From positions 3,303,501 through 3,367,500 of the forward strand of contig NC_013222.1 in assembly GCF_000024125.1 (NCBI RefSeq): a stretch of DNA of 64,000 nucleotides, read 5' to 3'. The notes beneath the pieces were generated by a model. That model saw only the letters and a list, made by a program, of their open reading frames with translations, was not told where the DNA came from and did no database searches. Shown one piece after another: positions 16,813 through 26,319 of this stretch. Position 1 is the first letter of the stretch, and each line of letters begins with the position of its first letter. Origin of the DNA: Robiginitalea biformata HTCC2501. Lineage in GTDB: Bacteria > Bacteroidota > Bacteroidia > Flavobacteriales > Flavobacteriaceae. Made by a program: the position numbers and the translations under genes.

Positions 16813-18903
16813 ATGGCAAAAGACAATAAAACCCCCCAAAAAAAGCCGCGATTCAGTTCCTGGTGGATATACGGTTTAATCATCGTATTCCTCATCGGCT
16901 TCCAGTTCTTCGGTAGCGACAGCCTGTCGCCCACCAGTAAAACGACTACGTCGGAACTTCAGGAATTTCTCCGGAACGGGGATATCGATAAAATTCTGAT
17001 CATCACCAATACGCGTCAGGCACGGGTATACCTCACCGAGGAAGCCATGACCAAGGACGTGCACCGGGATGTATCCGACCAGCCCTTCTCCCTGAGTTCG
17101 GGCAGCGTCCCCCAGTACGTGCTGGACTACGGCGACCTGCAGAACTTCGAGAACGACATCAAGAAAATCAAGCAGGAGAACAACCTGGACACTGTTGTGG
17201 ACTACGATACGGAGTCCAATGTGTTTATGGAACTCCTCCTGACCATCCTCCCCTTTGTCCTGATTATCGGGATCTGGATCTATCTGATGCGCCGGATGTC
17301 CGGCGGGGCCGGTGGCGGTGCCGGCGGCCAGATATTCAATATCGGGAAATCCAAGGCCAAGCTCTTTGACGAGAAAACCGATACGCGTACCTCCTTCAAG
17401 GATGTAGCCGGCCTGGAAGGCGCCAAGGAGGAAGTGGAGGAAATTGTGGAATTCCTGAAAAACCCGGATAAATACACCTCCCTGGGCGGGAAAATCCCGA
17501 AAGGGGCCCTCCTCGTGGGGCCGCCCGGAACCGGAAAGACCCTCCTGGCCAAGGCCGTTGCCGGGGAAGCCAAAGTGCCCTTTTTCTCCCTGTCCGGATC
17601 GGATTTCGTAGAGATGTTTGTCGGGGTCGGGGCCTCCCGGGTCCGCGACCTGTTCAAACAGGCCAAAGACAAATCGCCGGCTATCATCTTCATCGATGAA
17701 ATCGACGCCATCGGCCGCGCCCGGGGTAAAAACAACTTTACCGGATCCAACGACGAACGTGAAAATACGCTGAACCAGCTCCTGACGGAGATGGACGGGT
17801 TTGGCACAAATACGAACGTGATCGTACTGGCCGCCACCAACCGGGCCGATGTGCTCGATAAAGCGCTCATGCGGGCCGGGCGGTTCGATCGGCAGATCTA
17901 CGTGGACCTGCCGGATATCCGGGAGCGAAAAGAGATTTTTGAGGTGCACCTGCGCCCCATCAAGACAGCCGAGACTCTGGACCTGGACTTCCTGGCCCGG
18001 CAGACGCCCGGTTTCTCGGGGGCGGACATCGCCAACGTCTGCAACGAAGCCGCACTGATCGCCGCGCGGAAGGAGCGCAAGGCGGTGACCAAGCAGGACT
18101 TCCTGGACGCGGTGGACCGGATTGTCGGCGGGCTTGAGAAGAAAAACAAGATCATCACCCCGGAGGAGAAAAAAACCATCGCCTACCACGAGGCCGGGCA
18201 CGCCACGGTGAGCTGGATGCTGGAGCACGCCGCCCCCCTGGTAAAGGTGACCATCGTCCCGCGGGGGCAATCCCTGGGGGCAGCCTGGTACCTGCCTGAA
18301 GAACGCCTGCTGGTTCGCACCGAACAGATGCTGGACGAGATGTGTGCCACCCTGGGAGGACGCGCTGCGGAAAAAGTGATCTTCGACAAGATTTCAACCG
18401 GGGCGCTCAGCGACCTGGAAAAGGTGACGAAACAGGCGCGCGCCATGGTTACCATCTACGGGTTGAACGAAGCCATCGGCAACCTGACGTATTACGATTC
18501 TTCCGGACAGAACGAATACGGGTTCACCAAGCCTTACAGTGAGGAAACCGCCCGAAAAATCGACCAGGAAATTTCCCGGATTGTCGAAGCGCAGTACGCG
18601 CGGGCCATCGATGTCCTCAAGAAGAACAAGGACAAATTAATTGAACTGGCCGAGCGTTTGTTGGACAAAGAAGTTATCTTTAAGGAGGATTTGGAAAAGA
18701 TCTTCGGGAAGCGCCCGTTTGAAAAATTCGACAAGCTCGGGCAGGAGAAAACCCTCGATGCGCCTGACGCGGGCGACAAGGGGGCTGCGGAGGCTGACGG
18801 TTCGGAGAACGACGCGGAGCCCAAGGCTTCAAAACCGGCCGGCGGCAAGGATCCCGAATCACCGGAAGAACAGGAGGAGAAGACCGTTGAAAAAGAGAAT
18901 TAA
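16813..18903 (+). CDS. ftsH: ATP-dependent zinc metalloprotease FtsH
   Basis: A membrane AAA protease that degrades misfolded and regulatory membrane proteins. Two transmembrane segments are visible (about 16-34 and 140-160), separated by a periplasmic domain. Then come a Gly-rich linker, Walker A GPPGTGKT (from residue 236), Walker [12 protein letters not shown], the second region of homology [19 protein letters not shown] and the zinc site HEAGH (His459). The C-terminal ~60 residues are highly charged ([16 protein letters not shown]), longer than in E. coli. It starts six bases after rsfS, and the LUD gene follows after 50 bases. Confidence 0.97.
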   Translation: MAKDNKTPQKKPRFSSWWIYGLIIVFLIGFQFFGSDSLSPTSKTTTSELQEFLRNGDIDKILIITNTRQARVYLTEEAMTKDVHRDVSDQPFSLSSGSVPQYVLDYGDLQNFENDIKKIKQENNLDTVVDYDTESNVFMELLLTILPFVLIIGIWIYLMRRMSGGAGGGAGGQIFNIGKSKAKLFDEKTDTRTSFKDVAGLEGAKEEVEEIVEFLKNPDKYTSLGGKIPKGALLVGPPGTGKTLLAKAVAGEAKVPFFSLSGSDFVEMFVGVGASRVRDLFKQAKDKSPAIIFIDEIDAIGRARGKNNFTGSNDERENTLNQLLTEMDGFGTNTNVIVLAATNRADVLDKALMRAGRFDRQIYVDLPDIRERKEIFEVHLRPIKTAETLDLDFLARQTPGFSGADIANVCNEAALIAARKERKAVTKQDFLDAVDRIVGGLEKKNKIITPEEKKTIAYHEAGHATVSWMLEHAAPLVKVTIVPRGQSLGAAWYLPEERLLVRTEQMLDEMCATLGGRAAEKVIFDKISTGALSDLEKVTKQARAMVTIYGLNEAIGNLTYYDSSGQNEYGFTKPYSEETARKIDQEISRIVEAQYARAIDVLKKNKDKLIELAERLLDKEVIFKEDLEKIFGKRPFEKFDKLGQEKTLDAPDAGDKGAAEADGSENDAEPKASKPAGGKDPESPEEQEEKTVEKEN

Positions 18904-18953
18904 GCGGTCGTACGCGGGTGCCGGTGCGGTAGCCGCAATACGAATATCAGTTC

Positions 18954-19568
18954 ATGGGGCTATTTGATAAACTTTTCGGAGGAGGAAAGAAGAAGAAGCG
19001 TTCCAAGGAAACGGTTCAGACACGGGGCGTGCATATGCCCGATTTGCAAATTCCTGTCGACGAGAAGTTTACGATTCAGTTCAAGAAAAACGGCGGCAAA
19101 TTTATCTATTGCGATAATTTTGAGGAGGTCCGGGAAGCCCTGAAAAACATCGTGGAGGAGAACCAATGGCAGGAGGCCTCTTTTTTTGTGATGAACCCCG
19201 CCCTGGAGGAGCGTTTTAAAAACGAAAACCTCCGATTTTCATCCAAAAGCGCCCAAAGCGGGGTCTTTTTTACCACCTGCGAACACCTGGTGGCCCAGAA
19301 CGGGTCCATCCTGGTTTGCTCCAACCAGTTGCTGGAGAAGAAGCTGGGCGAACTCCCGGAGAACATCATCGTCTTCGCCACCACCAGCCAGCTGGTGGAA
19401 TCTATTGGGGAAGGCCTCAAAATCATCAAGAAAAAGTACAAAAATCGAATCCCGGCGAACATCACCACGCTGAAACACTTCCAGCCAACCACCGAAAACG
19501 CCAAGGATTTTCTCACCTACGGCAGTAGTTCAAAACACCTGTACCTGCTCTTATTGGAGGATCTGTAG
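18954..19568 (+). CDS. LUD-domain protein (LutC/YkgG-like)
   Basis: The 204-residue protein has a lysine-rich start (MGLFDKLFGGGKKKKRSKET) and then a LUD domain with FEEVREALKNIV, LRFSSKSAQSGVFFTTCEHLVAQNGSI split across the sheet, FATTSQLVESIGEGL and LYLLLLEDL at the C-terminus. LutC proteins take part in lactate oxidation, but this one has no LutA or LutB gene nearby. Its place between ftsH and cdsA argues for a different, unknown role. The N-terminal Gly/Lys patch suggests contact with membrane or nucleic acid (inference). Confidence 0.8.
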   Translation: MGLFDKLFGGGKKKKRSKETVQTRGVHMPDLQIPVDEKFTIQFKKNGGKFIYCDNFEEVREALKNIVEENQWQEASFFVMNPALEERFKNENLRFSSKSAQSGVFFTTCEHLVAQNGSILVCSNQLLEKKLGELPENIIVFATTSQLVESIGEGLKIIKKKYKNRIPANITTLKHFQPTTENAKDFLTYGSSSKHLYLLLLEDL

Positions 19569-19570
19569 CC

Positions 19571-20374
19571 ATGAGGGAGGTATTCAGACGCCTGATCACG
19601 GGCGTACTTTACGTTTTACTCCTGCTCTCCGCGGTCTTCCTCAGTTCGGACGCCTTCGATTTCCTCTTTATGGTCTTTGGCCTGGCCTGCCTCTACGAAT
19701 ACAAGCGCCTGGTGCTCCTCAGGGGGTATTACATCTTTATCGCCTACCTGGGGCTGTGGTGGGTGTTTATCTACCTGACCCGGGACGTAATACTGATCCG
19801 GCTGCTGCTCATGCTGACCCTGGTTGTGAATATTACCCTGATGGCCTGGCTGTACAGCAAACGCAAAAATCCCTTTACCAATTTGCAGAAGTTCCTCGTC
19901 GGGCTTTTTTATATCGGCGGGGGCTGCATTTTCCTGACCATGATCCCCTACAAGGACGACGTTTTTGCCAAATACCTGATAACGGGTATTTTTATCCTGA
20001 TCTGGGTGAACGATTCCTTTGCCTACCTGGTGGGCAAAACCATCGGCAAACACAAGTTGTTTCCCTCTGTATCGCCGAAAAAGACGATAGAGGGGACCCT
20101 CGGGGGGATGGTATTCGCAATAGCCGCTTCGGCCCTACTGGGATACCTCACCCCGGTACTGCACACCTGGGAGTGGGTGGTACTCGGGCTCGTGCTGGTC
20201 GGCATGGGGACCTACGGCGACCTGATCGAGTCCCGGTTGAAACGCGCAGCCGGCATCAAAGACAGCGGGGCCATCCTGCCCGGACACGGGGGGATGCTGG
20301 ACCGCCTGGACAGTTTGGTATTTGCCGCGCCTTTTGCATATTTGACATTATTAATTCTCAGCTATGTTTCATAG
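19571..20374 (+). CDS. cdsA: Phosphatidate cytidylyltransferase
   Basis: An integral membrane enzyme that makes CDP-diacylglycerol, the branch point of phospholipid synthesis. Several hydrophobic segments are seen from residue 8 onward. The C-terminal CDS signature is present as GDLIESRLKRAAGIKDSG followed by LPGHGGMLDRLDSL, which includes the metal-binding Asp residues. The gene starts two bases after the LUD gene and overlaps psd by 11 bases. Together with psd it forms the phosphatidylethanolamine route; the serine transferase pssA is not in this window. Confidence 0.95.
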   Translation: MREVFRRLITGVLYVLLLLSAVFLSSDAFDFLFMVFGLACLYEYKRLVLLRGYYIFIAYLGLWWVFIYLTRDVILIRLLLMLTLVVNITLMAWLYSKRKNPFTNLQKFLVGLFYIGGGCIFLTMIPYKDDVFAKYLITGIFILIWVNDSFAYLVGKTIGKHKLFPSVSPKKTIEGTLGGMVFAIAASALLGYLTPVLHTWEWVVLGLVLVGMGTYGDLIESRLKRAAGIKDSGAILPGHGGMLDRLDSLVFAAPFAYLTLLILSYVS

Positions 20375-21035
20375 GGAAGGCCAACGGATTATCCTGATCA
20401 CCTTTGTGCTTTGTGCACTACTGGCCGTCGTGGCCGAACACCATGTCGTATCGGCCCCGTGGCGTATCGGGGTACAGGTTGCGGCAATTGTCGTCCTGAT
20501 CCTGATCCTGCAGTTTTTCCGAAACCCCAGGCGGATAGCCCCCAAAAACTTTGATGAAATCCTCGCCCCGGTAGACGGGAAGGTGGTGGTAATCGAAGAA
20601 ATCGAAGAGAAGGAATATTTCCGCGACCGGCGCATCCAGATCTCCATCTTCATGTCGCCCATCAACGTGCACGTAACCCGATATCCGGCCAGCGGGGTGA
20701 TTACCTACTCCAGGTACCACCCGGGCAAATACCTGGTGGCCTGGCACCCGAAATCGAGCGAAGAGAACGAGCGGACCACCGTGGTGATCCGGACGCCCAA
20801 ATTCGGCGAAATCATGTATCGCCAAATTGCAGGAGCCATGGCCAGGCGCATTGTGAATTATGCAGAAGAAGACGAAAGCGTTCAGCAGGGCGAGGATTCG
20901 GGTTTTATAAAATTCGGCTCCCGGGTAGATGTGATCCTGCCCCTGAACAGTACGATAACCGCCAGGCTTCAGCAAAAAGTCCGCGGCGCCCAGACGTGTA
21001 TAGCAACCCTACCACAACAACGGGATGATGAGTGA
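20364..21035 (+). CDS. psd: Phosphatidylserine decarboxylase family proenzyme
   Basis: Converts phosphatidylserine to phosphatidylethanolamine. The 223-residue proenzyme has N-terminal hydrophobic segments (IILITFVLCALLAVV and IGVQVAAIVVLILILQ), PVDGKVVVIEE, the segment MSPINVHVTRYP and the cleavage motif KFGSRVDVI. Ser186 would become the pyruvoyl group after self-cleavage between Gly185 and Ser186. Short length and the GSR motif mark the compact Psd type found in Bacteroidetes. It overlaps cdsA by 11 bases and the next gene by 11 bases, which implies tight translational coupling. Confidence 0.94.
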   Translation: MFHREGQRIILITFVLCALLAVVAEHHVVSAPWRIGVQVAAIVVLILILQFFRNPRRIAPKNFDEILAPVDGKVVVIEEIEEKEYFRDRRIQISIFMSPINVHVTRYPASGVITYSRYHPGKYLVAWHPKSSEENERTTVVIRTPKFGEIMYRQIAGAMARRIVNYAEEDESVQQGEDSGFIKFGSRVDVILPLNSTITARLQQKVRGAQTCIATLPQQRDDE

Positions 21036-21288
21036 AGACCTCCATACGCGGTTCAGGCAGGCAGTTGACCGCGTCAACAGCTATACCAAGCCCCTGCCGG
21101 CTGATTTCCTGTTGAAACTCTACGCCTACTACCGCATAGCCAACAAGGATTACAGCCATCCCGGGAGTAAAAAGCCCCTGATCAACGCCTTTAAGGCCAA
21201 CGCACTCATCCAGGCCCGGAACGTTACCCCGGAAGGGGCTATGCAGGCCTATATCGACCTGGTGCAACGCGAATTGCCCAAAGAGTAG
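21025..21288 (+). CDS. Acyl-CoA-binding protein (ACBP)
   Basis: An 87-residue all-helical protein. DFLLKLYAYYRIANKDY corresponds to the ACBP helix 2 motif, and AFKANALIQARNVTPEGAMQAYIDLV to the helix 3-4 region with Tyr and Lys ligands of the CoA. Bacterial ACBPs are uncommon outside a few phyla. Its position after cdsA and psd suggests that it delivers or buffers acyl-CoA for phospholipid synthesis (inference). Two ATGs (21025 and 21028) are adjacent. It is convergent with the creatininase-family gene, two bases apart. Confidence 0.88.
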   Translation: MMSEDLHTRFRQAVDRVNSYTKPLPADFLLKLYAYYRIANKDYSHPGSKKPLINAFKANALIQARNVTPEGAMQAYIDLVQRELPKE

Positions 21289-21290
21289 CG

Positions 21291-22052
21291 CTACCCGTAC
21301 ATATCCGCCGGATCGGCCCGGGAGAGTTCCAGCAGGAATGCGCCGATCTTCCGGCTTACGTCCCTGAAAAACCGGGCACCCTTTTCCGCGGATGCCGCTG
21401 AAGGATCCCCTACCCCGGTATCCGCACTCACTTCGGACCATTTTCGTTCGGCCCAGGCCCAGTCCTGGTTGAGCCCCTCGATACGGAATTTCCGGGAAGC
21501 CCCGTCCCCCCAGGATTCCCTGGGAAGTACCAGGTCCGGCCGAAGGTGCAGCATCAGGCTGGTTTCCGCCTCATCGGCATGGTCCCCGGGGGCTTCCCAA
21601 TACGTCTCCCGATCCATCGCCCGGAACCAATTGGTCATGCATACAAAGAGGTCCGGGTACCTCAGGCCGAGTTCCCGCAGGAGGGCTTTGAAATTATTCC
21701 CGCCATGACTGTTGAACACGACCAGTTTTTGAATGCCATGGCGGTGGAGGGTAGCCGCCACATCATCCAGTATGGCGAGCTGTGTGCTCGGGTTCAGGTT
21801 CATGTCCAGGTAGATGTCCGCCTGCCCGGTATTGACCCCGAACGGAATGGTCGGCAGGACCACCACCCGGCCACCCGCTTCCCAGGCATGAGCGGCCGCT
21901 GCCGCAGCCAGGGCATCCGCTTCGTAGTTATCCGTCCCGTAGGGCAGGTGGTAATTGTGGGCTTCCGTGGCTCCCCAGGGAAGGATGGCCAGGTCAAACC
22001 GGGTCTCCTTCAGGGCCTTCCAATTCGTTTCTGCAAGTATATAGGGTCGCAT
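21291..22052 (-). CDS. Creatininase-family amidohydrolase
   Basis: The 253-residue protein has the metal-binding pattern of the creatininase family: LPWGATEAHNYHLPYGTDN (Glu and His/Asp ligands), VFNSHGGNN and GDHADEAETSLML. Members hydrolyse cyclic or linear amides; examples are creatininase, FAPy deformylase ArfB and MftE. No riboflavin or mycofactocin genes are nearby, so specificity is open. The start is ATG 22052 (MRPYILAETNW); the frame up to 22118 lacks family similarity. The sterol-desaturase gene lies upstream on the same strand with 87 bases between. Confidence 0.88.
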   Translation of the reverse strand: MRPYILAETNWKALKETRFDLAILPWGATEAHNYHLPYGTDNYEADALAAAAAAHAWEAGGRVVVLPTIPFGVNTGQADIYLDMNLNPSTQLAILDDVAATLHRHGIQKLVVFNSHGGNNFKALLRELGLRYPDLFVCMTNWFRAMDRETYWEAPGDHADEAETSLMLHLRPDLVLPRESWGDGASRKFRIEGLNQDWAWAERKWSEVSADTGVGDPSAASAEKGARFFRDVSRKIGAFLLELSRADPADMYG

Positions 22053-22139
22053 ATTCGTTGAAATTTTAAATGTAGGGGTTGAGCGGATGGTTCGGAAATT
22101 GTCACCCCGACGTTTCATCCTTTTTATTTTCTGCCCGGA

Positions 22140-23408
22140 TCAGTACGCCAGGGGCGCATCCCTCGCAGGCCGGGTCCGGGTACCGAAATAAATGCCCCCG
22201 GCCAGGGTGATGCCAAAATATACGGCCACAGCCGTACTGCCCAGGGCCCAATACGCATCGAGCCCGAACCAGTCGCCGGTCCTGTAGATAAGCCACCCGC
22301 CGGCCAGGGCGCGCAAAACTTCAATCAACGGGGCAAACCGCTGCCCGTCCATCAGGGCGGTAAACCCGAAGATTCCCGCAAACAGGAGCCCGCCCGAAAG
22401 CAGGAGTCCGGAAGACCCGATGGAACCGAAATTGTAAAACATAAAAATGAGCAACGCCAGGGTAACGGCCAGTTGAAATATCACATAAGCTTTCAGCAAC
22501 GGGCCCGCAGGGGTATCGTACCGGCGGAAATTGTAAACGTCCGTAATCCCCTTCCGGGGGTACTTGACGGCTACATCAGCCGGTCGCCAGCCCGTGGGCA
22601 TAAACCAGATGCGGAATTTGTCCCGGAGGCTCCGCGTACGCCAGGCATCGGCCAGCAGCCTCCCGAGATGCTGGAAGTTGATCAGGATCGGATTCCAGGT
22701 GGCGGCGGGCTTCAGCACGCCGTACTGGGGCGGGACATCCGGCAGCTCTTCCTGAAAGGTCCCGAACATCCGGTCCCAGACGCAGAGTATCTGCCCCAGG
22801 TTCTTATCGATGTACTCCGGGTTGATCGCGTGGTGAACGCGATGCTGGGACGGGGTTACGATCACGTATTCGAGCCAGCCCATCTTCCCGATGTGCTGGG
22901 TGTGGTACCAGAATTGCGCAAAGAGGTGGATGGGCGCCAGGATGGCGATTACCTGTTCGGGGACCCCCAGGATCGCGGCCGGCAGCAGCAGCAGGGAGAA
23001 ATAGCCTACCAGGTTGGAAATCGGTTGGCGCAGGGCGCAGGCCAGGTTGAATTCTTCGCTGCTGTGGTGGATGACGTGTTGGTTCCAGAACAGGTTGACG
23101 CGGTGGCTCAGGCGGTGATTCCAGTAACCGGCAAAATCGATGGCGAGAAAAGCCACCAACCAAACACCCCAACTTGCCCGAATCTCAATGAGCGCCAGGT
23201 GTTCCAGCAAATACGGATAGGATACCAGGACGACCACCAGCCCCAGGGAATCCTTGACCACATTGGTCAGGCCCGAACTGATGCTGCTCACGGTATCCAT
23301 CAGCTTGTATTTCTGGTTCCGGGTCCAGGCCCCGTAACCGATTTCCACTGCCATCAGCAGCAGAAAAAAAGGGATTGCATACAACAGGGCGGTGGCATAG
23401 GCCTCCAT
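22140..23408 (-). CDS. Sterol desaturase / fatty acid hydroxylase family membrane protein
   Basis: An integral membrane di-iron enzyme. The His clusters are in order: HRLSHR, HVIHHSSEEFN and QHRVHHAINPEY. Hydrophobic segments occur at the N-terminus (ALLYAIPFFLLLMAV), around the His boxes, and in a C-terminal block of three or four more segments (LALLIFMFYNFG, GLLFAGIFGF, ALGSTAVAVYFGITLAGGIYF) not found in minimal family members. It probably hydroxylates or desaturates a lipid; alkylglycerol monooxygenase has a similar layout with a C-terminal extension. ATG 23408 (MEAYATAL) is chosen; ATG 23438 is an alternative. Confidence 0.85.
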   Translation of the reverse strand: MEAYATALLYAIPFFLLLMAVEIGYGAWTRNQKYKLMDTVSSISSGLTNVVKDSLGLVVVLVSYPYLLEHLALIEIRASWGVWLVAFLAIDFAGYWNHRLSHRVNLFWNQHVIHHSSEEFNLACALRQPISNLVGYFSLLLLPAAILGVPEQVIAILAPIHLFAQFWYHTQHIGKMGWLEYVIVTPSQHRVHHAINPEYIDKNLGQILCVWDRMFGTFQEELPDVPPQYGVLKPAATWNPILINFQHLGRLLADAWRTRSLRDKFRIWFMPTGWRPADVAVKYPRKGITDVYNFRRYDTPAGPLLKAYVIFQLAVTLALLIFMFYNFGSIGSSGLLLSGGLLFAGIFGFTALMDGQRFAPLIEVLRALAGGWLIYRTGDWFGLDAYWALGSTAVAVYFGITLAGGIYFGTRTRPARDAPLAY

Positions 23409-23619
23409 TAATACTCGGTTTTTCCTAAAAATAGGCATTCTCTCAGAATCCGAAAGGAACGGGGGGCACAAACCGGAATGTTATTGGACTGAACGCTTTG
23501 GGCGCATTACCGGTTGCTACACAACCGTTGGGCGTGATTGACAAATCGGCCCGGATGTAGTCAGCTAAAGCGCGAGGATCCCCGTATACCCAACGGAAAT
23601 TTCGGACAGTCTCCGAAAA

Positions 23620-24255
23620 TTACGGACAGTCCTCACTGTATTCGGCCGTGGCGTCCTTTGACCAGTTCCCAGGTATATTATCCAATTGGACTGCACTGAC
23701 CTGGATACAGTTAAGCGGATTGCCCTCGGCGGCCATTGTGTTCAAATCTGGAAAGGCGGAAACATCCAGCCGACTGATTTGGTTATTGGCGAGGGTCAAT
23801 AATTGCAATCGCGTATAGGTACTCAGCGAGATAGACTCCAATTGGTTTCCGGACAAACCGATTTTTTCAATTTCCGTGTTTTGGCCGATACTCAGTGAAG
23901 TAATTGCATTATTTTCTGCCCAAATAAATAGCAGGGACGTGTTGGCTGAAAGATCGAGATTTTCCAGGTTATTTCCACGAACGGATAAATTCACCAACTC
24001 CTTAAAATCCTCAATACCGCTGAGATTCTCGATTTCCCGGTTATCCAGGTTCAAGTCTTCCACGAATGCAATAGCCGATGTTCTGACGTTCCCGTCAACA
24101 GTATCATCATAGCCCAAATTAACCAGCGCAGCTTCAAAACGGGCATCCGGGATTTCGGTCAGTGGATCGGGCGGATATTCGGTAGAAACTTCTTTTTCAT
24201 CGTCGCTGCACCCCAAAATCAGCACAGCTGGCAGGATCATCCAAATCTTTCGCAT
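23620..24255 (-). CDS. Leucine-rich-repeat lipoprotein
   Basis: A 211-residue secreted lipoprotein: signal peptide with lipobox LILGC (Cys16), an acidic linker, then irregular leucine-rich repeats of about 20-21 residues (VEDLNLDNREIENLSGIED, LVNLSVRGNNLENLDLSAN, IEKIGLSGNQLESISLS, LQLLTLANNQISRLDVSAF). The C-terminus NCIQVSAVQLDNIPGNWSKD resembles the cap found in Bacteroidetes LRR proteins. It is visibly more AT-rich than its neighbours and stands alone, so horizontal origin is possible. Likely a surface binding protein; partner unknown. Confidence 0.85.
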   Translation of the reverse strand: MRKIWMILPAVLILGCSDDEKEVSTEYPPDPLTEIPDARFEAALVNLGYDDTVDGNVRTSAIAFVEDLNLDNREIENLSGIEDFKELVNLSVRGNNLENLDLSANTSLLFIWAENNAITSLSIGQNTEIEKIGLSGNQLESISLSTYTRLQLLTLANNQISRLDVSAFPDLNTMAAEGNPLNCIQVSAVQLDNIPGNWSKDATAEYSEDCP

Positions 24256-24344
24256 TTTTTATTTACAAAATACGGATTTAGCGTCAATTCTTCCAGCTAA
24301 GGCCTGGGGTTTCCGGAACCTCATTTTTTTTGCGATTCTTCCCC

Positions 24345-25055
24345 TCAGCGATCCCCGTTGCCCGGGATCCTGAAAATAAAACCCTGCCCGTGGATGTTTT
24401 CGATTTTCAGGGAGTCGTCCGCATCCAGGAGTTTGCGCAGGCGGGTAATGAAGACATTCAGGCTCTTCCGGTTGAAATAGTCGTTGCGGCCCCAGATCCT
24501 TTTGAGGATTTCCCCATGGGTGCAAAGCCTGTTCCGGTTCCGGGCCAGGTGGGCGAGCAATTCGCTTTCCCGATTGGTCAGCGACCGTTCTTCCCCGTCG
24601 ATAAGCAGCTTCTGGTTCAGGCTATCGAAGGTGTACCGGCCCAGTTTCAGGGTGGTTTCCGGCTCGGCGCCGGATACCGGCTCCAGGCGGGACAACAGCG
24701 TTTCGATCCGGACGACCAGTTCTTCCTCGTCTATCGGTTTTTTGAGGTAATCTACGGCCCCCACCGAAAATCCCTTGAGCACGTCGATCTTCATGGAACG
24801 GGCCGTGAGGAAGATAAAAGGCAGGCCCGGGAAGCGATCGTGGATTTGGCGGCCCAGGGTAAACCCGTCGGTGCCGGGCATCATGACGTCGAGGATGACC
24901 AGGTCAAAGGCCCGTTGCTCCAAAAGCGGCATCACCTCGGAAGGGGCCTGGATCCATCGCAGGTCAAAGCCCTTCATCCCCAGGTATTCCGTTAGCAGGT
25001 ACCCCAGGGAGGTATCGTCCTCTACGAGCAGCAATTTATAGGTTTTCGCTTCCAT
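24345..25055 (-). CDS. OmpR-family response regulator
   Basis: A receiver domain (acidic LLLVEDDTS, phospho-acceptor in LVILDVMMPGTDGF near residue 55, switch FLTARS, Lys in LKKPIDEEE) is joined to a C-terminal winged helix (about 140-232) with GRYTFDSLNQKL, LTNRESELLAHLAR and SLNVFITRLRKLLDADDS. It should bind DNA as a dimer when phosphorylated by the kinase encoded just upstream; the two genes overlap by 20 bases. The target is not known. The divergent outer-membrane protein gene at 26601 is a natural candidate (inference). Confidence 0.94.
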   Translation of the reverse strand: MEAKTYKLLLVEDDTSLGYLLTEYLGMKGFDLRWIQAPSEVMPLLEQRAFDLVILDVMMPGTDGFTLGRQIHDRFPGLPFIFLTARSMKIDVLKGFSVGAVDYLKKPIDEEELVVRIETLLSRLEPVSGAEPETTLKLGRYTFDSLNQKLLIDGEERSLTNRESELLAHLARNRNRLCTHGEILKRIWGRNDYFNRKSLNVFITRLRKLLDADDSLKIENIHGQGFIFRIPGNGDR

Positions 25056-26319
25056 GGTTCGATAGTGGTAATTCGATGGTTATTTCGGTCCCCCGGCCGG
25101 GTTCGCTTTCAACGCGGATCTTCCCGCGGTGCCGGTCGACCACTGTTTTGACATAGCTCAGCCCAAGGCCGTAACCGCGAACCTCCTGCCGGTCCCCCTC
25201 GGGGATCCGGTAGTACTTCCTGAAAATGCGCCTCTGCTCGGCTGCGGCCATGCCCGGGCCCTGGTCCTTTACCGAGATGAGCAGCCTTCCCGAATCCCTG
25301 CGTGCTTCGAGGTGTACCGGGCTGCCCTTCCCGTATTTGCGCGCATTGTCCAGCAGGTTGCTCACCGCATTCTCCAGGTGGAAAACCGATCCGTTCATCT
25401 GCAGGGGGCCGTCCGGGAGGGTATGGGTAAACCGGATGCCCTCCAGGTCGCAAAGCGCCACGAACTGCTCGCATTGCTGCCTGAGCGCCGGTGCCAGGTT
25501 TATGGGTTCCATGGGGATGGACCCGGAGGCCCGCTCCAGGTTGCCGAGCTCGAGTACCTGGTCGATATGCCCGGAAACCCGGGCGGTTTGCTGCAGGATG
25601 GTGTCGGCCAGGGGCTTTTCCTCTTCCGGCAGCTTTTCCCGGAGAATCTTGGCGGCCAGGCTGATCGAAAATACCGGCGTCCGCAATTCGTGGGTCAGGT
25701 TGTTGATGAATTCATGGGTGGTGGTAATGGTCCGCTCCTGCCAGTAATAGGTTCGCAAAACCCAGAGCACGGCGATCAGGATCCCGGCCAGGAAGAGCAG
25801 GCTCGGAAAGGTCAGCCCGTTGAGCTGCAGCAGGAAATAGGTGGTCAGGTCGGCAAACTGCAGTTGCAGGATCAGCCGTTGCCCAACCCGCTCGGGCAGG
25901 TAGCCGTCCAGTTCTATGGGATAGGCAGACCGGGGGTCCGGCCTGCGATTGCCTGCGGCCGACGCGAGATAGTAGCTGCTGTCCCGGGTCATGAGCTCAA
26001 AGGTGAAATCCGCATCAATTTCATTGTCGATCAGCTTTTCTTTCAGGTAGTCCTCCAAAAAATGCCTGGAGGCATCCCGCATATGGTCCATCCCGGTGTT
26101 AAAGCGCGTACTGTCGCGCTCCAGGACACTCCCCAGCAGATACGTCAGCTGGTTGTTAGCGTAGAGCCCGCTCCGGATATCCGCCCCGGCATCGGAAATC
26201 TGCCGGGCGAATTGCAGCCGCGCCAGGCTCAGCCCGATGCGCAGATAGCGGTACTGGACAAAAGCCAGCCCGCCGATGGATATCACAAAAAGTGCTATAA
26301 AGAGAACTCTCCTGTTCAA
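25036..26319 (-). CDS. Membrane sensor histidine kinase
   Basis: Two transmembrane segments (about residues 5-24 and 170-190) enclose a ~145-residue periplasmic sensor domain of unknown ligand. The cytoplasmic part has the HisKA motif FINNLTHELRTPVFS (phospho-His near 212), the N-box VSNLLDNARKYG, DQGPGM and RGYGLGLSYVKTVV. The start is a TTG at 26319, preceded nine bases upstream by AGGAG; no ATG gives the first membrane segment. It pairs with the OmpR-type regulator that overlaps its 3' end. Confidence 0.93.
   Translation of the reverse strand: MNRRVLFIALFVISIGGLAFVQYRYLRIGLSLARLQFARQISDAGADIRSGLYANNQLTYLLGSVLERDSTRFNTGMDHMRDASRHFLEDYLKEKLIDNEIDADFTFELMTRDSSYYLASAAGNRRPDPRSAYPIELDGYLPERVGQRLILQLQFADLTTYFLLQLNGLTFPSLLFLAGILIAVLWVLRTYYWQERTITTTHEFINNLTHELRTPVFSISLAAKILREKLPEEEKPLADTILQQTARVSGHIDQVLELGNLERASGSIPMEPINLAPALRQQCEQFVALCDLEGIRFTHTLPDGPLQMNGSVFHLENAVSNLLDNARKYGKGSPVHLEARRDSGRLLISVKDQGPGMAAAEQRRIFRKYYRIPEGDRQEVRGYGLGLSYVKTVVDRHRGKIRVESEPGRGTEITIELPLSNHGSENL

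Noticed and set aside
16876..18270. 464-codon minus frame opposite ftsH
   Set aside because: ftsH is unmistakable; the antisense product is low-complexity with no family motif.
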